The position numbers were made by a program, and so were the translations under genes. From assembly GCF_000403355.2 (NCBI RefSeq), contig NZ_KE159646.1, positions 1,640,258 through 1,704,257 on the forward strand: a stretch of 64,000 nt of DNA. The letters run 5' to 3'. The notes below the pieces were generated by a model. It saw nothing but the letters and a program-made list of their open reading frames with translations. It made no database searches and had not been told where the DNA came from. Position 1 is the first letter of the stretch; the number at the start of each line of letters is the position of its first letter. Shown piece after piece: positions 24,955 through 34,134 of this stretch. This DNA comes from Adlercreutzia caecimuris B7. Its GTDB lineage: Bacteria > Actinomycetota > Coriobacteriia > Coriobacteriales > Eggerthellaceae.

Positions 24955-24968
24955 TTACGGAAGCGTAA
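24955..24968 (-). promoter_or_regulatory. Candidate response-regulator site upstream of the two-component genes
   Basis: TTACGGAAGCGTAA, 81 bp from the response-regulator start; see the matching site at 23008-23021. A TATGAT on the minus strand at 24905-24900 is a plausible -10 element. Confidence 0.6.
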
Positions 24969-24971
24969 TGG

Positions 24972-26426
24972 CTAGGCCAGATGGGCCGCCACCACTTCCA
25001 CGAGACGACCGGCCACAGCGGCCTTGCTCATAAGGGGCAGAAGCACCTCGTCGTCGGCCGTGACCAGCCACACCTCATCGTCGTCGGTGCCGAAGGCGAG
25101 CCCATCGCCCACCTGGTTGGCCACGATCATGTCGGCGTTCTTCTTCACAAGCTTGGCGTGGGCGTTCATGAGCACGTCGTTGGTCTCGGCGGCAAAGCCC
25201 ACCACGTACTGGTCGGCGCGCTTGCCCGCAGCCAGGGTAGCCAGAATGTCGGGGTTCTCCGTGAGGGGCACGTTGGCCAGCGCCTCATCGTCGTGGCCCT
25301 TCTTCAGCTTGCGATCGGCCGGATTCGCCGGACGCAGGTCGGCCACAGCCGCCGCGAAGATAGCGGCGTCGGCGGCAGGGAACACCTCGGAGGCGGCGGC
25401 CAGCATGTCGCGGGCCGTCTTCACCGGCACCACGTCCACACCGGCGGGCGCCGCGCAGGCCACCGGCCCCGACACGAGCACCACGCGCGCTCCGGCGGCC
25501 GCCGCGGCCTCGGCGATGGCGTAACCCATCTTGCCCGAAGAGTAGTTGGAGATGTAACGCACCGCATCGATGGGCTCCACCGTGGGGCCCGCCGTCACGA
25601 GCACCGTGCGCCCGGCCAGGGCGCCGGCAGGCATGGCAGCCGCGCCATCGGCGACGGCACCGGGCTGAGGCGCACCCGCAACACCGGAAGTCGCGGCGTT
25701 CGCAGCAGCACAGGGCGCGGTGGCGGCCGCGTCGTCGGGATCGGTCTCAACCCCCGCAGGCACATCCGCCTCTTCCGCGGGAGCTGCCGTCTCGCGGGCC
25801 GCGTTCACCTGCTCGAGCACTGCCGTGAAGGGAATCTCACCATGCTGCTCGCAGGCCCCGCGCAGAGCGTCCAGCCCCACGCGCTCGGCCAGAAGCGCCA
25901 GGGTCTCGCGCACCACGATGGCGGGGTCGGCCAAGCGTCCCCGTCCCACATCGCCGCAGGCCAGATAGCCCGCATCCCCCTCGATGAAGAGCACGCCGCG
26001 CGAGCGCAGCGTGGCCATGTTCGCCTGGGTGGCCGCGGCCTCGTACATATGCACATTGGCCGCCGGCGCGATGGCCAACGTCGCGGTCGTCGCCAGGGCC
26101 GTAGTGGACAGCAGATCATCGGCAATGCCGCAGGCCACCTTCGCCATCACGTTGGCCGTGCAGGGCGCGATGAGGAACACATCGCACTCCTGGGCCAGCG
26201 AAATGTGGTGGATGGGGTCGCTCGGATCGTCGAACAGCCCCACGGCCACTTTCTCGTGGGTCAGCGCCCGGAAAGTTACCGGATCCACGAAATGGGTGCC
26301 GTGCTCGGTCATGACCACCTTCACCCGCACGCCCGCTTTCTGCAGCCCGCGCACGATCTCGCAGGCCTTATAGGCCGCAATACATCCGGTCACACCCACC
26401 AAAACACAAGGGCGCTCCATGCTCAT
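24972..26426 (-). CDS. coaBC: Bifunctional phosphopantothenoylcysteine decarboxylase / phosphopantothenate-cysteine ligase
   Basis: ATG at 26426 with GGAGG five bases upstream; 484 residues. The N-terminal flavoprotein CoaC domain (about 1-180) has GVTGCIAAYKA, the active-site histidine in PIHHISLAQ and the asparagine motif as PAANVHMY (usually PAMN). The C-terminal CoaB domain (about 290-480) has VTAGPTVEPID, SNYSSGKMGYAIA and KKNADMIVANQ. These catalyse two steps of coenzyme A synthesis, joining cysteine to 4'-phosphopantothenate and decarboxylating the product. The linker (about 195-285) is long and Ala/Asp/Glu-rich compared with the E. coli enzyme. Confidence 0.95.
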   Translation of the reverse strand: MSMERPCVLVGVTGCIAAYKACEIVRGLQKAGVRVKVVMTEHGTHFVDPVTFRALTHEKVAVGLFDDPSDPIHHISLAQECDVFLIAPCTANVMAKVACGIADDLLSTTALATTATLAIAPAANVHMYEAAATQANMATLRSRGVLFIEGDAGYLACGDVGRGRLADPAIVVRETLALLAERVGLDALRGACEQHGEIPFTAVLEQVNAARETAAPAEEADVPAGVETDPDDAAATAPCAAANAATSGVAGAPQPGAVADGAAAMPAGALAGRTVLVTAGPTVEPIDAVRYISNYSSGKMGYAIAEAAAAAGARVVLVSGPVACAAPAGVDVVPVKTARDMLAAASEVFPAADAAIFAAAVADLRPANPADRKLKKGHDDEALANVPLTENPDILATLAAGKRADQYVVGFAAETNDVLMNAHAKLVKKNADMIVANQVGDGLAFGTDDDEVWLVTADDEVLLPLMSKAAVAGRLVEVVAAHLA

Positions 26427-26458
26427 ACCAACCTCCAAAAAATGATTTTCCCGCTATT

Positions 26459-26728
26459 TCAACGAGCCTGTCGCTGAAAAACAAGGGTATAGACGTACAC
26501 CGTATCGAGAGCATCGAAATACTCGTAGAAAATATCGAAGGGATCGACGACCATCTTAAGGACACCTTCCCCAAACTCTACTTGGATCATCCGGGGAATA
26601 TTCCGCGAGCCAATGGAGGGAACAGCCTCGATGATATCCAAGGTGTCGTAGATTTTCTGATCCACTCGCGCAGAGGCCACTCGGGAGAGCTCCCGGGCGA
26701 ACCGCGGCGAGTAAACCATCTTAGTCAT
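26459..26728 (-). CDS. RelE/ParE-type toxin
   Basis: ATG at 26728, overlapping the antitoxin stop by eight bases; longer readings run through the antitoxin gene. The product is 89 residues, beginning MTKMVYSPRFARELSRVASA and ending with a beta strand VYVYTLVFQRQAR. Length, basic N-terminal helices and C-terminal strands fit the RelE/ParE fold, though identity is at the fold level only. Encoded second after the antitoxin, as usual. RelE members cleave mRNA on the ribosome and ParE members poison gyrase; I cannot say which applies here. Confidence 0.7.
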   Translation of the reverse strand: MTKMVYSPRFARELSRVASARVDQKIYDTLDIIEAVPSIGSRNIPRMIQVEFGEGVLKMVVDPFDIFYEYFDALDTVYVYTLVFQRQAR

Positions 26729-26993
26729 GCTGGGCTCGCAGTTCGGCAACCGTCTTGCGAAGAGCATCGGTGCCTTCGATGCCAAGACCCGACGCGATCT
26801 GCTCGCGACCTTCGAGAATGCCGCTCCGCACCAGCTCAACATAGTCAGCATCCACCTCATCGGCGGGCGCAATCACCACCCAAGGCTTCGAGTTCTTGAA
26901 CACCGTCACACGCTCCCCCGTCTCGCTTACCGCCGAGGCAATGCGTGAGAAATTAGTTCGAGCCTCTGCTGCCGTAGCCGTCAACACTGTCAT
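26721..26993 (-). CDS. Phd/YefM-type antitoxin
   Basis: ATG at 26993 with AAAGGAGG upstream; 90 residues. Residues 1-60 have the Phd/YefM pattern (TATAAEARTNFSRIASAVSE, VTVFKNSKPWVVIAPADEVD), which binds DNA, and the C-terminal helix should wrap the toxin. Translationally coupled to the toxin and expected to autorepress the pair. Confidence 0.85.
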   Translation of the reverse strand: MTVLTATAAEARTNFSRIASAVSETGERVTVFKNSKPWVVIAPADEVDADYVELVRSGILEGREQIASGLGIEGTDALRKTVAELRAQHD

Positions 26994-27103
26994 TGCAGCC
27001 TCCTTTACTAGACTAGAAGAAATTGTAGCGTAAATTCAAGCGTAAATATAGTGTCTATACTCTTCTGCCACCGTTCTGAAGTCGCAAGAAGCCATAAGAA
27101 AAG

Positions 27104-27125
27104 GGGGCAGCCCGAAGACTGCCCC
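27104..27125 (-). terminator. Terminator of the serA-like gene
   Basis: Stem GGGGCAG/CTGCCCC with an eight-base loop; on the minus strand it is followed by CTTTTCTT. Confidence 0.7.
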
Positions 27126-27184
27126 AACCTCAGACCGTCAACAGGCGAGAGGAAGCTCCCCGCACCGCCCGTCGTGCGAGCTCG

Positions 27185-28105
27185 CTACATATTCACGCAG
27201 TGGATCTTCTCGCCGCGCTCCAGGTAGGCCATGAGCTCTTCCACAGCCATCTTGGCGCAGTTGTCCTCGGCCTCGGCGGTAGAGGCGCCCAGGTGCGGGA
27301 TGACGATGGCGCGCTCCATCTTCACCACGGCCGGGTTGGCGAAGTCGGTCACATAGGCGGACACCTTGCCGCTCTCCAGGGCGGCGGCCATGGCCTCATC
27401 GTCCACGAGCACGTCGCGGGAGAAGTTCAGGAACACCACGCCGTCCTTCATCTGCGCCAGGGCCTCGCCGTTGATCATCATCTTCGTGGCGGGCAGCGCC
27501 GGCACGTGGATGGTGATGAAGTCGCAGACCGGGTACAGCTTGGCCAGGTCGTCGGCGAACTCCACCGTGGGGGAAACCTTCTCGTGCACGGTGATGCCGT
27601 CCATGGCCGGATCGTAGCCGATGACCTTCATGCCCAGCGCCTCGGCGGCCTGGGCCACCTTGGCGCCGATGGCCCCCAGGCCGATGACGCCCAGCGTCTT
27701 GCCCATGATCTCACCGCCGGCGAACTGCTTCTTGGCCTTCTCGGCGGACTTGCCCACGTTCTCGTCGTCGGCGTTGGCGCGCACCCACTCCACACCGCCG
27801 ATGATGTCGCGGCTCGCCAGCAGCATGCCCGCGAGCACGAGCTCCTTCACGGCGTTGGCGTTGGCCCCCGGCGTGTTGAACACGGCGATGCCGGCCTCGG
27901 CGAACTTGTCGAGCGGGATGTTGTTCACTCCAGCACCCGCGCGGGCCACGGCCTTCAGGTTTGCGGGAATGTCCATGACGTGCATGTCGGCGGAGCGCAC
28001 CAGAATGGCGTCGGCCTCTTCCACGTTATCGGTCAGCTCGTACTCGTCGGTGAGCAGGGCCAGGCCCTCAGGCGAGATGTTGTTCAGGCAGTGGATCTTG
28101 TACAT
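27185..28105 (-). CDS. serA: D-isomer 2-hydroxyacid dehydrogenase, SerA-like (3-phosphoglycerate dehydrogenase)
   Basis: ATG at 28105 with AAGGAGC upstream; 306 residues. The substrate-binding half is split around the NAD domain (about 95-270), which has GVIGLGAIGAKVAQAAEALG. Catalytic arginine lies in NFSRDVLVD, and the histidine in IPHLGAST; the usual catalytic glutamate region reads TDFANPAV. There is no C-terminal ACT domain, so it is the short form. The expected role is oxidation of 3-phosphoglycerate, the first step of serine synthesis, but other 2-hydroxyacids are possible. No serC neighbour is present here. Confidence 0.82.
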   Translation of the reverse strand: MYKIHCLNNISPEGLALLTDEYELTDNVEEADAILVRSADMHVMDIPANLKAVARAGAGVNNIPLDKFAEAGIAVFNTPGANANAVKELVLAGMLLASRDIIGGVEWVRANADDENVGKSAEKAKKQFAGGEIMGKTLGVIGLGAIGAKVAQAAEALGMKVIGYDPAMDGITVHEKVSPTVEFADDLAKLYPVCDFITIHVPALPATKMMINGEALAQMKDGVVFLNFSRDVLVDDEAMAAALESGKVSAYVTDFANPAVVKMERAIVIPHLGASTAEAEDNCAKMAVEELMAYLERGEKIHCVNM

Positions 28106-28227
28106 GGGGCGCTCCTTCTCGAAAGCTCGGGCATTCCGGGATCACTTGCCGTCCCAGCATACCGCGATTTTGCCGAGCGCCCGATTACCCCGCGCCCGTG
28201 CGGGTCAAATGCGCGCGTATGCGGCGC

Positions 28228-28854
28228 TCAAGAGACCGGCGGCACGTTCGCGTGGTGCACGAAGTCGCAGATACGGGCCACGAAACGCTGCCGCTGCGAC
28301 AGGAAATCGCCCCGGGTTTCCCCCTCGCCGATATAGTAGAGCGTGGTAGTGAGCACCATGCCCACAAGTGCCACGGCCTCGAAGGCCGGATCGAGCTCGG
28401 AGCGCACCGTGCCCTCGCGCTGGCCGCGCACGAGCTGGGCCTGCAACAAGGTCAGCAGGCGCTGCTCGTGACCGCGCATCGCCTCGGACCAGGCGCGACC
28501 CGGGCGCCACAGCTCGGCCACAAAGAACCGACCGAAAGAGGGGTTCTCGAAGATAACCGAGGCAAACACCTCGATCATGGAGATGAGCGCCTCGGTGGCC
28601 GTGGGCGCATCTTCGGCAATCACCCCGAATGACACGATAAGGTCGCCGATGCCCTCGACGAGAATGCTCTCGGCGATATCGGCCTTGCTCGAGAAGTGGT
28701 AATAGGCCACGCCCTTGGAAACACCGGCTACCTCCACGATGCGATCCACCGTAGCCTCGGCATATCCGCGCTCGGCAATGACGGCGAGAGCCGCATCTAG
28801 AAGCTGGCGGCGCGTGGCATCGGCCTTGGTCGTCTTCTTTTTCCGTTCCGCCAC
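28228..28854 (-). CDS. TetR-family transcriptional regulator
   Basis: GTG at 28854 with GAAAGGA upstream; 208 residues. N-terminal helix-turn-helix at about residues 15-60 (RQLLDAALAVIAERGYAEAT, GVSKGVAYYHFSSKADIAES), with a helical ligand domain after it. No transporter lies next to it, so its target is not clear. A palindrome TGTTGACTCAACA at 28959-28971 in its upstream region may be its own operator. Confidence 0.9.
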   Translation of the reverse strand: MAERKKKTTKADATRRQLLDAALAVIAERGYAEATVDRIVEVAGVSKGVAYYHFSSKADIAESILVEGIGDLIVSFGVIAEDAPTATEALISMIEVFASVIFENPSFGRFFVAELWRPGRAWSEAMRGHEQRLLTLLQAQLVRGQREGTVRSELDPAFEAVALVGMVLTTTLYYIGEGETRGDFLSQRQRFVARICDFVHHANVPPVS

Positions 28855-28958
28855 GCTCGTCCTTTCGAGGTTGTCTTCTTATTTTCCCGATTATACCCGT
28901 CGATGTCGCAGCCGCATCGCACAGCCCGCTCCTCATGAAATACCCCGATTCCATGACT

Positions 28959-28971
28959 TGTTGACTCAACA
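28959..28971. promoter_or_regulatory. Candidate TetR operator
   Basis: TGTTGACTCAACA is a 13-base palindrome about 105 bp upstream of the TetR start and 130 bp upstream of the divergent gene at 29101. Confidence 0.4.
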
Positions 28972-29100
28972 TAAACAACCGATAATCCCCTGATAATCAC
29001 CGTATTTTTTCATGATTTCAACCGTCGCGCATCAAGACGGAACAGGAATTGCTACAATGCGCGCCACAGCCATTGTCGACCACGGGGAAAGGCGCAGGCC

Positions 29101-29541
29101 ATGGCGGCGAAAATTATCAAGTTTCCGGTCGATCCGCGCATAAAGGCTCAGGGGACGCCGCGCGCGGCCGAAAAGAGCATCCCGCTCGATCTTGCCATCG
29201 AGCTTATCGACACCAAACCGGCGCTCCTTCGGAACGCCCGCGTGTATTCCGACGACTCCCTCGCCGATCTGCACCAGGTCATTGCCGGCCTGTTCGGCTG
29301 GGACGGTAGCCACAACTACTTCTTCAGCCATGGCAGCAACCGCTACGAGGATCCCGAGCTGTTCCGCATCAACGACTCCACCGCGGCCCGATGCCGCAAG
29401 ATATACCGGGCCTGCGACGTACCCGTAGGCAACGTCCTCATCGGCCGCGACGCGCCGCTCTTCTATATCTACAACCTGGGAAACTGCTGGGAGCTGCGCA
29501 TCTCGCTGTGCAACGAGGCGTCTCTCAAGCAGTTCGGCTAG
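29101..29541 (+). CDS. pRiA4b ORF-3-like protein
   Basis: ATG at 29101; 146 residues. The central part (about 40-90, LRNARVYSDDSLADLHQVIA followed by LFGWDGSHNYFF) carries the leucine-histidine and GWD-H pattern of the plasmid pRiA4b ORF-3 domain, which is often found beside mobile elements and is of unknown function. No ribosome-binding site stronger than GGAAAGG is visible. It is divergent from TetR and convergent with the next gene. I see no transposase close by. Confidence 0.6.
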   Translation: MAAKIIKFPVDPRIKAQGTPRAAEKSIPLDLAIELIDTKPALLRNARVYSDDSLADLHQVIAGLFGWDGSHNYFFSHGSNRYEDPELFRINDSTAARCRKIYRACDVPVGNVLIGRDAPLFYIYNLGNCWELRISLCNEASLKQFG

Positions 29542-30389
29542 GCATCCGCACTGCTCCGAGCATCCAGACTGCCCAGCGGGATCGACCGGCCCTGGCGGCA
29601 AAAGGCGCACCGACCCGCAAGCGACGGCGGGGCCTTGCGCACGACAATTTTGCGAATGCGCAGCCCGAGACGCCGGGCGCGGTCGCGAATGGCATCGCCG
29701 AAGACGGCGACGAGACGCTCGATACCCTCGACGTCGTCCACATACAAGGTGAGCCAGTAGCCTTTCTGGCCGCTGCGGCGCTCGTCGCGGCGCGAGCCGT
29801 CGGCCCGCGGCTCGCGAAGCAGCACCTCGTCCAGCGCCGCCCCCCGCACCTTCTCCAAAAGCGCCCAGGCCCGCTCAGTGTCCTCGAAGACAAGACAGAC
29901 AGCGCATTTCACGATATCGAGCCCACGGGAGGCCTCCTCCTCGCGATGCCGGGCCGCCCAGGGGGCCGCCACGACAGCCTCGTCCGCCCCATCCCCGGAC
30001 AGCTCGGGAAACAGCTTGCGCGTGCGCATGTCCCACTTGGCAGGAAGAAAACGCAGGTCGTCGACGGATAGCCCCTCGGCATTCAGCGCCTGGAGCAGCA
30101 CCGATTGCCACGCATCCACCTCCGTACGCGCCGCGGCGTCATCGAGGTAGATGCCGAACACCCACCAATCGCGATGGCGATCGGGGCCCTTGCGGGGCCG
30201 CTCGTCCTTCGCGATGTAGATACCGTTGGTGTGGGCCAGCACGAAACGCGCCACCTCCGGGCGGTTGCGCCACGTGCGCTCCACCGCAGCCCGGTAGCGC
30301 TCCTTGTTGCGGGCGCGCTTCAGCGCCGCCGCGGCCTCGGGCGGCAGATTTCGAGCAAACTGGCTCAGTTCCGAAAATACGCTCGGCAT
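29538..30389 (-). CDS. Uncharacterised protein, weakly DciA/DUF721-like
   Basis: ATG at 30389 with AGGAGG upstream; 283 residues, soluble, Arg/Ala-rich. Residues about 30-120 (WRNRPEVARFVLAHTNGIYI, then WQSVLLQALNAEGLSVDDLRFLP) faintly recall the DUF721/DciA pattern of helicase-loading proteins, but the match is only by eye. A C-terminal CAFC motif with one more cysteine nearby lies in the last 40 residues. It ends four bases before the stop of the convergent gene and follows the SanA-like gene by eight bases, so it is probably in the same transcript. Confidence 0.55.
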   Translation of the reverse strand: MPSVFSELSQFARNLPPEAAAALKRARNKERYRAAVERTWRNRPEVARFVLAHTNGIYIAKDERPRKGPDRHRDWWVFGIYLDDAAARTEVDAWQSVLLQALNAEGLSVDDLRFLPAKWDMRTRKLFPELSGDGADEAVVAAPWAARHREEEASRGLDIVKCAVCLVFEDTERAWALLEKVRGAALDEVLLREPRADGSRRDERRSGQKGYWLTLYVDDVEGIERLVAVFGDAIRDRARRLGLRIRKIVVRKAPPSLAGRCAFCRQGRSIPLGSLDARSSADA

Positions 30390-30397
30390 GGGGCCTC

Positions 30398-31093
30398 CTA
30401 GGTCGTGTCGCCGGAATCGAGCAGCGACACCACCTCGCCGTCGGTTTCCACAGGCAGGCGCAGCAGAGCTGCGAAGAAGTCCTTGGTGCGGGCCATAACC
30501 TCGCGCGCACTGTACATCCGCTGGTTGTCGTAGGCGCCTTTGTCGCAGGCCACACCCCAAACCTGCATACCCAGGCAGTTGGCGGTGAACATAGCGCGGT
30601 AGAGATGGTATGCCTGGGTGGCCACCACGATGCGCTCGGCACCGAAGACGTGGCGAGCGCGGTACATCGACTCGTAGGTGTTCAGGCCGCCATGATCCAC
30701 GTACACATCCTCGCTCGGAACGCCCGCCTCAACGCAGAAGGCCTTCATGGCATCCGACTCGTTGTAGTGGGTCGAGCGGTTGTCTCCGCTCACGATAACA
30801 GCCCGCACGGCGCCCGCGCGGTACAAGTCCACGGCCACTTCCAGGCGGTCGGCCAGGATATCGCTCGGAGTACCGTCGGCATGCACGCTCGCGCCGAGCA
30901 CCACCACGGCATCGGCGGGGTCGTCCTCCAAAAGCTCGGCGGTCTGCGCCACAGTGTGCACGTTGCCGCGCGTCGAACCCACGGTAATCGCGTTCGCAGC
31001 TGCTACAACCAGAATGCCGACAAGAGCCGCAAAGGCCACGACCCGCAGCACGCGAACCGTAAACGATGGGCGGCGAGCGCTTTCGCGGGACAC
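30398..31093 (-). CDS. SanA/YdcF/ElyC-family protein (DUF218)
   Basis: GTG at 31093 with AGGAGG six bases upstream; 231 residues. One N-terminal membrane helix (about residues 13-32), then a DUF218 domain with VVLGASVHADGTPS, SGDNRSTHYNES and ATQAYHLYRAMF, the conserved acidic, Asn and His positions of this family. E. coli relatives are linked to envelope integrity at high temperature and vancomycin sensitivity. The domain should face outward. It is followed after eight bases by the gene at 29538-30389. Confidence 0.85.
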   Translation of the reverse strand: MSRESARRPSFTVRVLRVVAFAALVGILVVAAANAITVGSTRGNVHTVAQTAELLEDDPADAVVVLGASVHADGTPSDILADRLEVAVDLYRAGAVRAVIVSGDNRSTHYNESDAMKAFCVEAGVPSEDVYVDHGGLNTYESMYRARHVFGAERIVVATQAYHLYRAMFTANCLGMQVWGVACDKGAYDNQRMYSAREVMARTKDFFAALLRLPVETDGEVVSLLDSGDTT

Positions 31094-31279
31094 GGAACAC
31101 CTCCTGAGCGGCAACAAGGACAAGGAAGGTTCACTATAGCAAATTTAGGCTGCGATGAGCGTCTTCGCTAAAATGCGCAGATAAACTTGGCATCAAACTT
31201 GGTATACTACGATGAATGAAACGTTGCCCTCTCGTAACGTTGCCGTAATCTGCCGGGCGTATTCTAAAGGACACGCGTC

Positions 31280-34030
31280 ATGTACCACTGCCCTGTTCAT
31301 ATCTGCCTCGTCGGAGTGGCCGACGGGTTCGCGTCGGTGGCCGAGGCCGCCAAGCCCCGCCCCTCCTTCTCGCACCGCTTCCGCCGACTCGAAGCGCCCG
31401 ATACGGCCGCCATGGCCGAAGCTGACGCGCTATTCGTGGACGTGACCGGCCATGATGCGCTCGCCTGGGTCCGCAAGGCCCTGGAGGCGAAGAAGCCGCG
31501 GACCTGCATCGTCATCATCGCCGCCCGCGAGCAGATCGACGAGCTGGCGCCGCTGCTCGACCACATCCACGATATCTGGGTGGCGCCGCTTTCCGCCCGC
31601 GAGCTCTCCTACCGTTTCGAGCGCTGGCTCGATCGCTGCAAGCGCGATGCCGACGCCTGGCGCGACAACCAGTATCTGGAGGCCACCATCAACTCCATTC
31701 CGTCGCTGGTGTGGTACAAATCGAAGGACGGCATCCACCACAAGGTCAACGACGCCTTCTGCGCCACGGTGAACAAGGCCAAAGACGACGTGCAGGGCCG
31801 CGGCCACGCCTATATCTGGGATGTCGAGGCCGACGATCCGGCCTGCATCGAGTCGGAGCGCCAGGTGATGGAAAGCGAGTCCACCATCGTCTCGGAGGAG
31901 ACGGTGCAGACCAGCGACGGCATCCGCCTGCTCACCACCTACAAGTCGCCCCTGTACAACATCGACGGCGCCGTTATGGGCACCGTGGGCGTGGGCATAG
32001 ACGTCACCCAGGAGCGCGCCTTCGAGAACGAGATCGTCGAGAAGAACCGCACCCTGGAGACCATCTTCACCACCATGGAATGCGGCGTGATCACCCATTC
32101 CTTCGATGGCAGTCGCCTGATCGGCGTGAACCAGGCCGCCTTGAGAATTCTCGGCTACGAATCCGAGGAGAGCCTCATGGAGCACGGCTTCGATATGGTA
32201 GCCCCCTCGGTGCTGCCCGAAGACGCCCAGCGACTGCGCGCAAGCATCGCCCTGCTGAAAAACGTCGGCGACTCGGTGTCTACCGAGTACCGCGTGCGCC
32301 ACGAGAACGGCGACATCCTGCACGTGCTCGGCAACGTGAAGCTCATCGAGAGCGACGGGGAGCTTCTGTTCCAGCGCTTCCTTCTGGATTACACCGACAG
32401 GAAGCTGGAGGAGGTGCAGAAGGAGCGCTACCAGAAGGAGCTCATCCACGCGCTCTCGGAGGACTACCTCATCGTGTGCTCGTTCAACCTGGATACCGGC
32501 GAGGGCATGCCGCTGCGCGTGAGCGGCGACGAGATGCGCCACCTCGACGAGCTGTTCGCCGGACCCCTGCAGCTGGAATCCTGCATTGGAGCCTACCTGG
32601 AGAGCGCCGTGCACGAGGACGATCGCGCCACCATGCGCGAGACGCTGTCCGCCGACTACCTGCGCGAAGTGCTGGCCGAGACCACGCGCACCCACGTGAA
32701 CTACCGTATCGTTCGCGACGCCGAGATGGAGTACTGCCAAGCCACGGCCGTGCGCACCGGCGATTGGAAGGAGGGCCACGATATCGTGCTCGGCTTCCGC
32801 AGCGTTGATGCGCAGACGCGCGACGAGGTGAAGAAGCGGGCGCTTCTGGAAGAGGCCCTGCAGGCGGCGAACAAGGCCAACGCCGCCAAAAGCGCCTTCC
32901 TCTCGAACATGTCCCACGACATCCGCACGCCCATGAACGCCATCGTGGGCTTCACCACCTTGGCCGGCAGCCGCATCGACCAGCCGGAGCGCGTGCGCGA
33001 GTACCTCGACAAGATCCAGTCGTCGTCCGCCCACCTGCTCAGCCTCATCAACGACATCTTGGACATGAGCCGCATCGAAAGCGGCAAGGTATCGCTCGAC
33101 GAGCAGCCTTGCAGCCTCATCACCCTGCTGGACGACCTCTACAGCATCATCCAGGCCGAGGCGAGCGCACGCCAGCTGTATCTGACCATCGACACCGGGG
33201 GCATTGCCCACGCCGACGTGTGCTGCGACAAGCTGCGCATCAACCAGATCCTGCTGAACCTGCTGGGCAATTCGCTGAAATTCACGAATCCGGGCGGGTT
33301 CATCCGCGTAGCCGTCGACGAGCTGACCGGAGCGCCGGCCGGCTGCGGCCGCTACCGCTTCACCGTGTCCGATACGGGCATCGGCATGGCCCCCGAGTTC
33401 GTGGATCACATCTTCGACCCCTTCGAGCGCGAGCGCACGAGCACCATCAGCGGCATCCAGGGCACGGGCCTGGGCATGTCTATCACGAAGAACCTGGTGG
33501 ACATGATGCACGGCACGATCACCGTGGAAAGCGAAAAGGACCGCGGCACGACATTCACCATTGAGCTGCTGCTCGCCTTGGACGCAAGAGGCACGCAGGC
33601 GGCGCGGGCCCAGGCCGAACGGGCCGCCCGCACCCGCTCCCACGCCATGCGCGGCAGCCATTTGCTGCTTGTGGACGACAATGACCTGAACCGCGAGATA
33701 GCCATCACGCTTCTGGAAGACGAGGGCTTCACGGTGGAGTATGCCGTGGACGGCCAGGAGGCAGTGGATCTGCTGAAGGCATCTGGCGCCGACCATTTCC
33801 AGCTGGTGCTCATGGACGTGCAGATGCCGGTCATGAACGGCTACGAGGCCACGCGCGCCGTCCGCGCTCTGGAAGACGAGCGCTTGGCGCACATTCCCAT
33901 CCTGGCCATGACCGCCGACGCCTTCGAGGAAGATCGTCAAAAGGCCCTGCGCTGCGGCATGGACGGGCATCTGACCAAGCCCATCGAAATCGACAAGCTC
34001 TTCGAGGCCCTGGACACGATGCTCGGCTGA
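31280..34030 (+). CDS. Hybrid sensor histidine kinase with PAS domains and receiver
   Basis: ATG at 31280 after ATTCTAAAGGA; 916 residues, soluble. An N-terminal receiver-like domain (about 1-120) lacks a full set of acidic residues. PAS domains follow at about 130-250 and 260-385, with a third, degenerate one at about 400-515. HisKA has the phosphoacceptor H546 (MSHDIRTPMNA); HATPase_c (about 650-770) has NLLGNSLKFTNPGG, DTGIGM and GTGLGMSI. A C-terminal receiver (about 788-915) has DDND and D846 in LVLMDVQMPVMNG. Such proteins relay phosphate to an HPt or regulator that is not encoded here. No membrane segment, so the signal is cytoplasmic, perhaps redox or metabolite. Confidence 0.92.
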   Translation: MYHCPVHICLVGVADGFASVAEAAKPRPSFSHRFRRLEAPDTAAMAEADALFVDVTGHDALAWVRKALEAKKPRTCIVIIAAREQIDELAPLLDHIHDIWVAPLSARELSYRFERWLDRCKRDADAWRDNQYLEATINSIPSLVWYKSKDGIHHKVNDAFCATVNKAKDDVQGRGHAYIWDVEADDPACIESERQVMESESTIVSEETVQTSDGIRLLTTYKSPLYNIDGAVMGTVGVGIDVTQERAFENEIVEKNRTLETIFTTMECGVITHSFDGSRLIGVNQAALRILGYESEESLMEHGFDMVAPSVLPEDAQRLRASIALLKNVGDSVSTEYRVRHENGDILHVLGNVKLIESDGELLFQRFLLDYTDRKLEEVQKERYQKELIHALSEDYLIVCSFNLDTGEGMPLRVSGDEMRHLDELFAGPLQLESCIGAYLESAVHEDDRATMRETLSADYLREVLAETTRTHVNYRIVRDAEMEYCQATAVRTGDWKEGHDIVLGFRSVDAQTRDEVKKRALLEEALQAANKANAAKSAFLSNMSHDIRTPMNAIVGFTTLAGSRIDQPERVREYLDKIQSSSAHLLSLINDILDMSRIESGKVSLDEQPCSLITLLDDLYSIIQAEASARQLYLTIDTGGIAHADVCCDKLRINQILLNLLGNSLKFTNPGGFIRVAVDELTGAPAGCGRYRFTVSDTGIGMAPEFVDHIFDPFERERTSTISGIQGTGLGMSITKNLVDMMHGTITVESEKDRGTTFTIELLLALDARGTQAARAQAERAARTRSHAMRGSHLLLVDDNDLNREIAITLLEDEGFTVEYAVDGQEAVDLLKASGADHFQLVLMDVQMPVMNGYEATRAVRALEDERLAHIPILAMTADAFEEDRQKALRCGMDGHLTKPIEIDKLFEALDTMLG

Positions 34031-34134
34031 TCCCCAAGCCCTCGTTCGACAAGGATCCTGTCAGACGTAAGAAGGCGCCCGGATGCTGAGCATCGCGAGC
34101 GCCTTCACGTGTGTTGCCTGTCCAGCAGCGGCTC

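Noticed and set aside
31430-33970. 846-residue open frame on the minus strand
   Set aside because: Antisense of the hybrid histidine kinase, whose motifs are intact.
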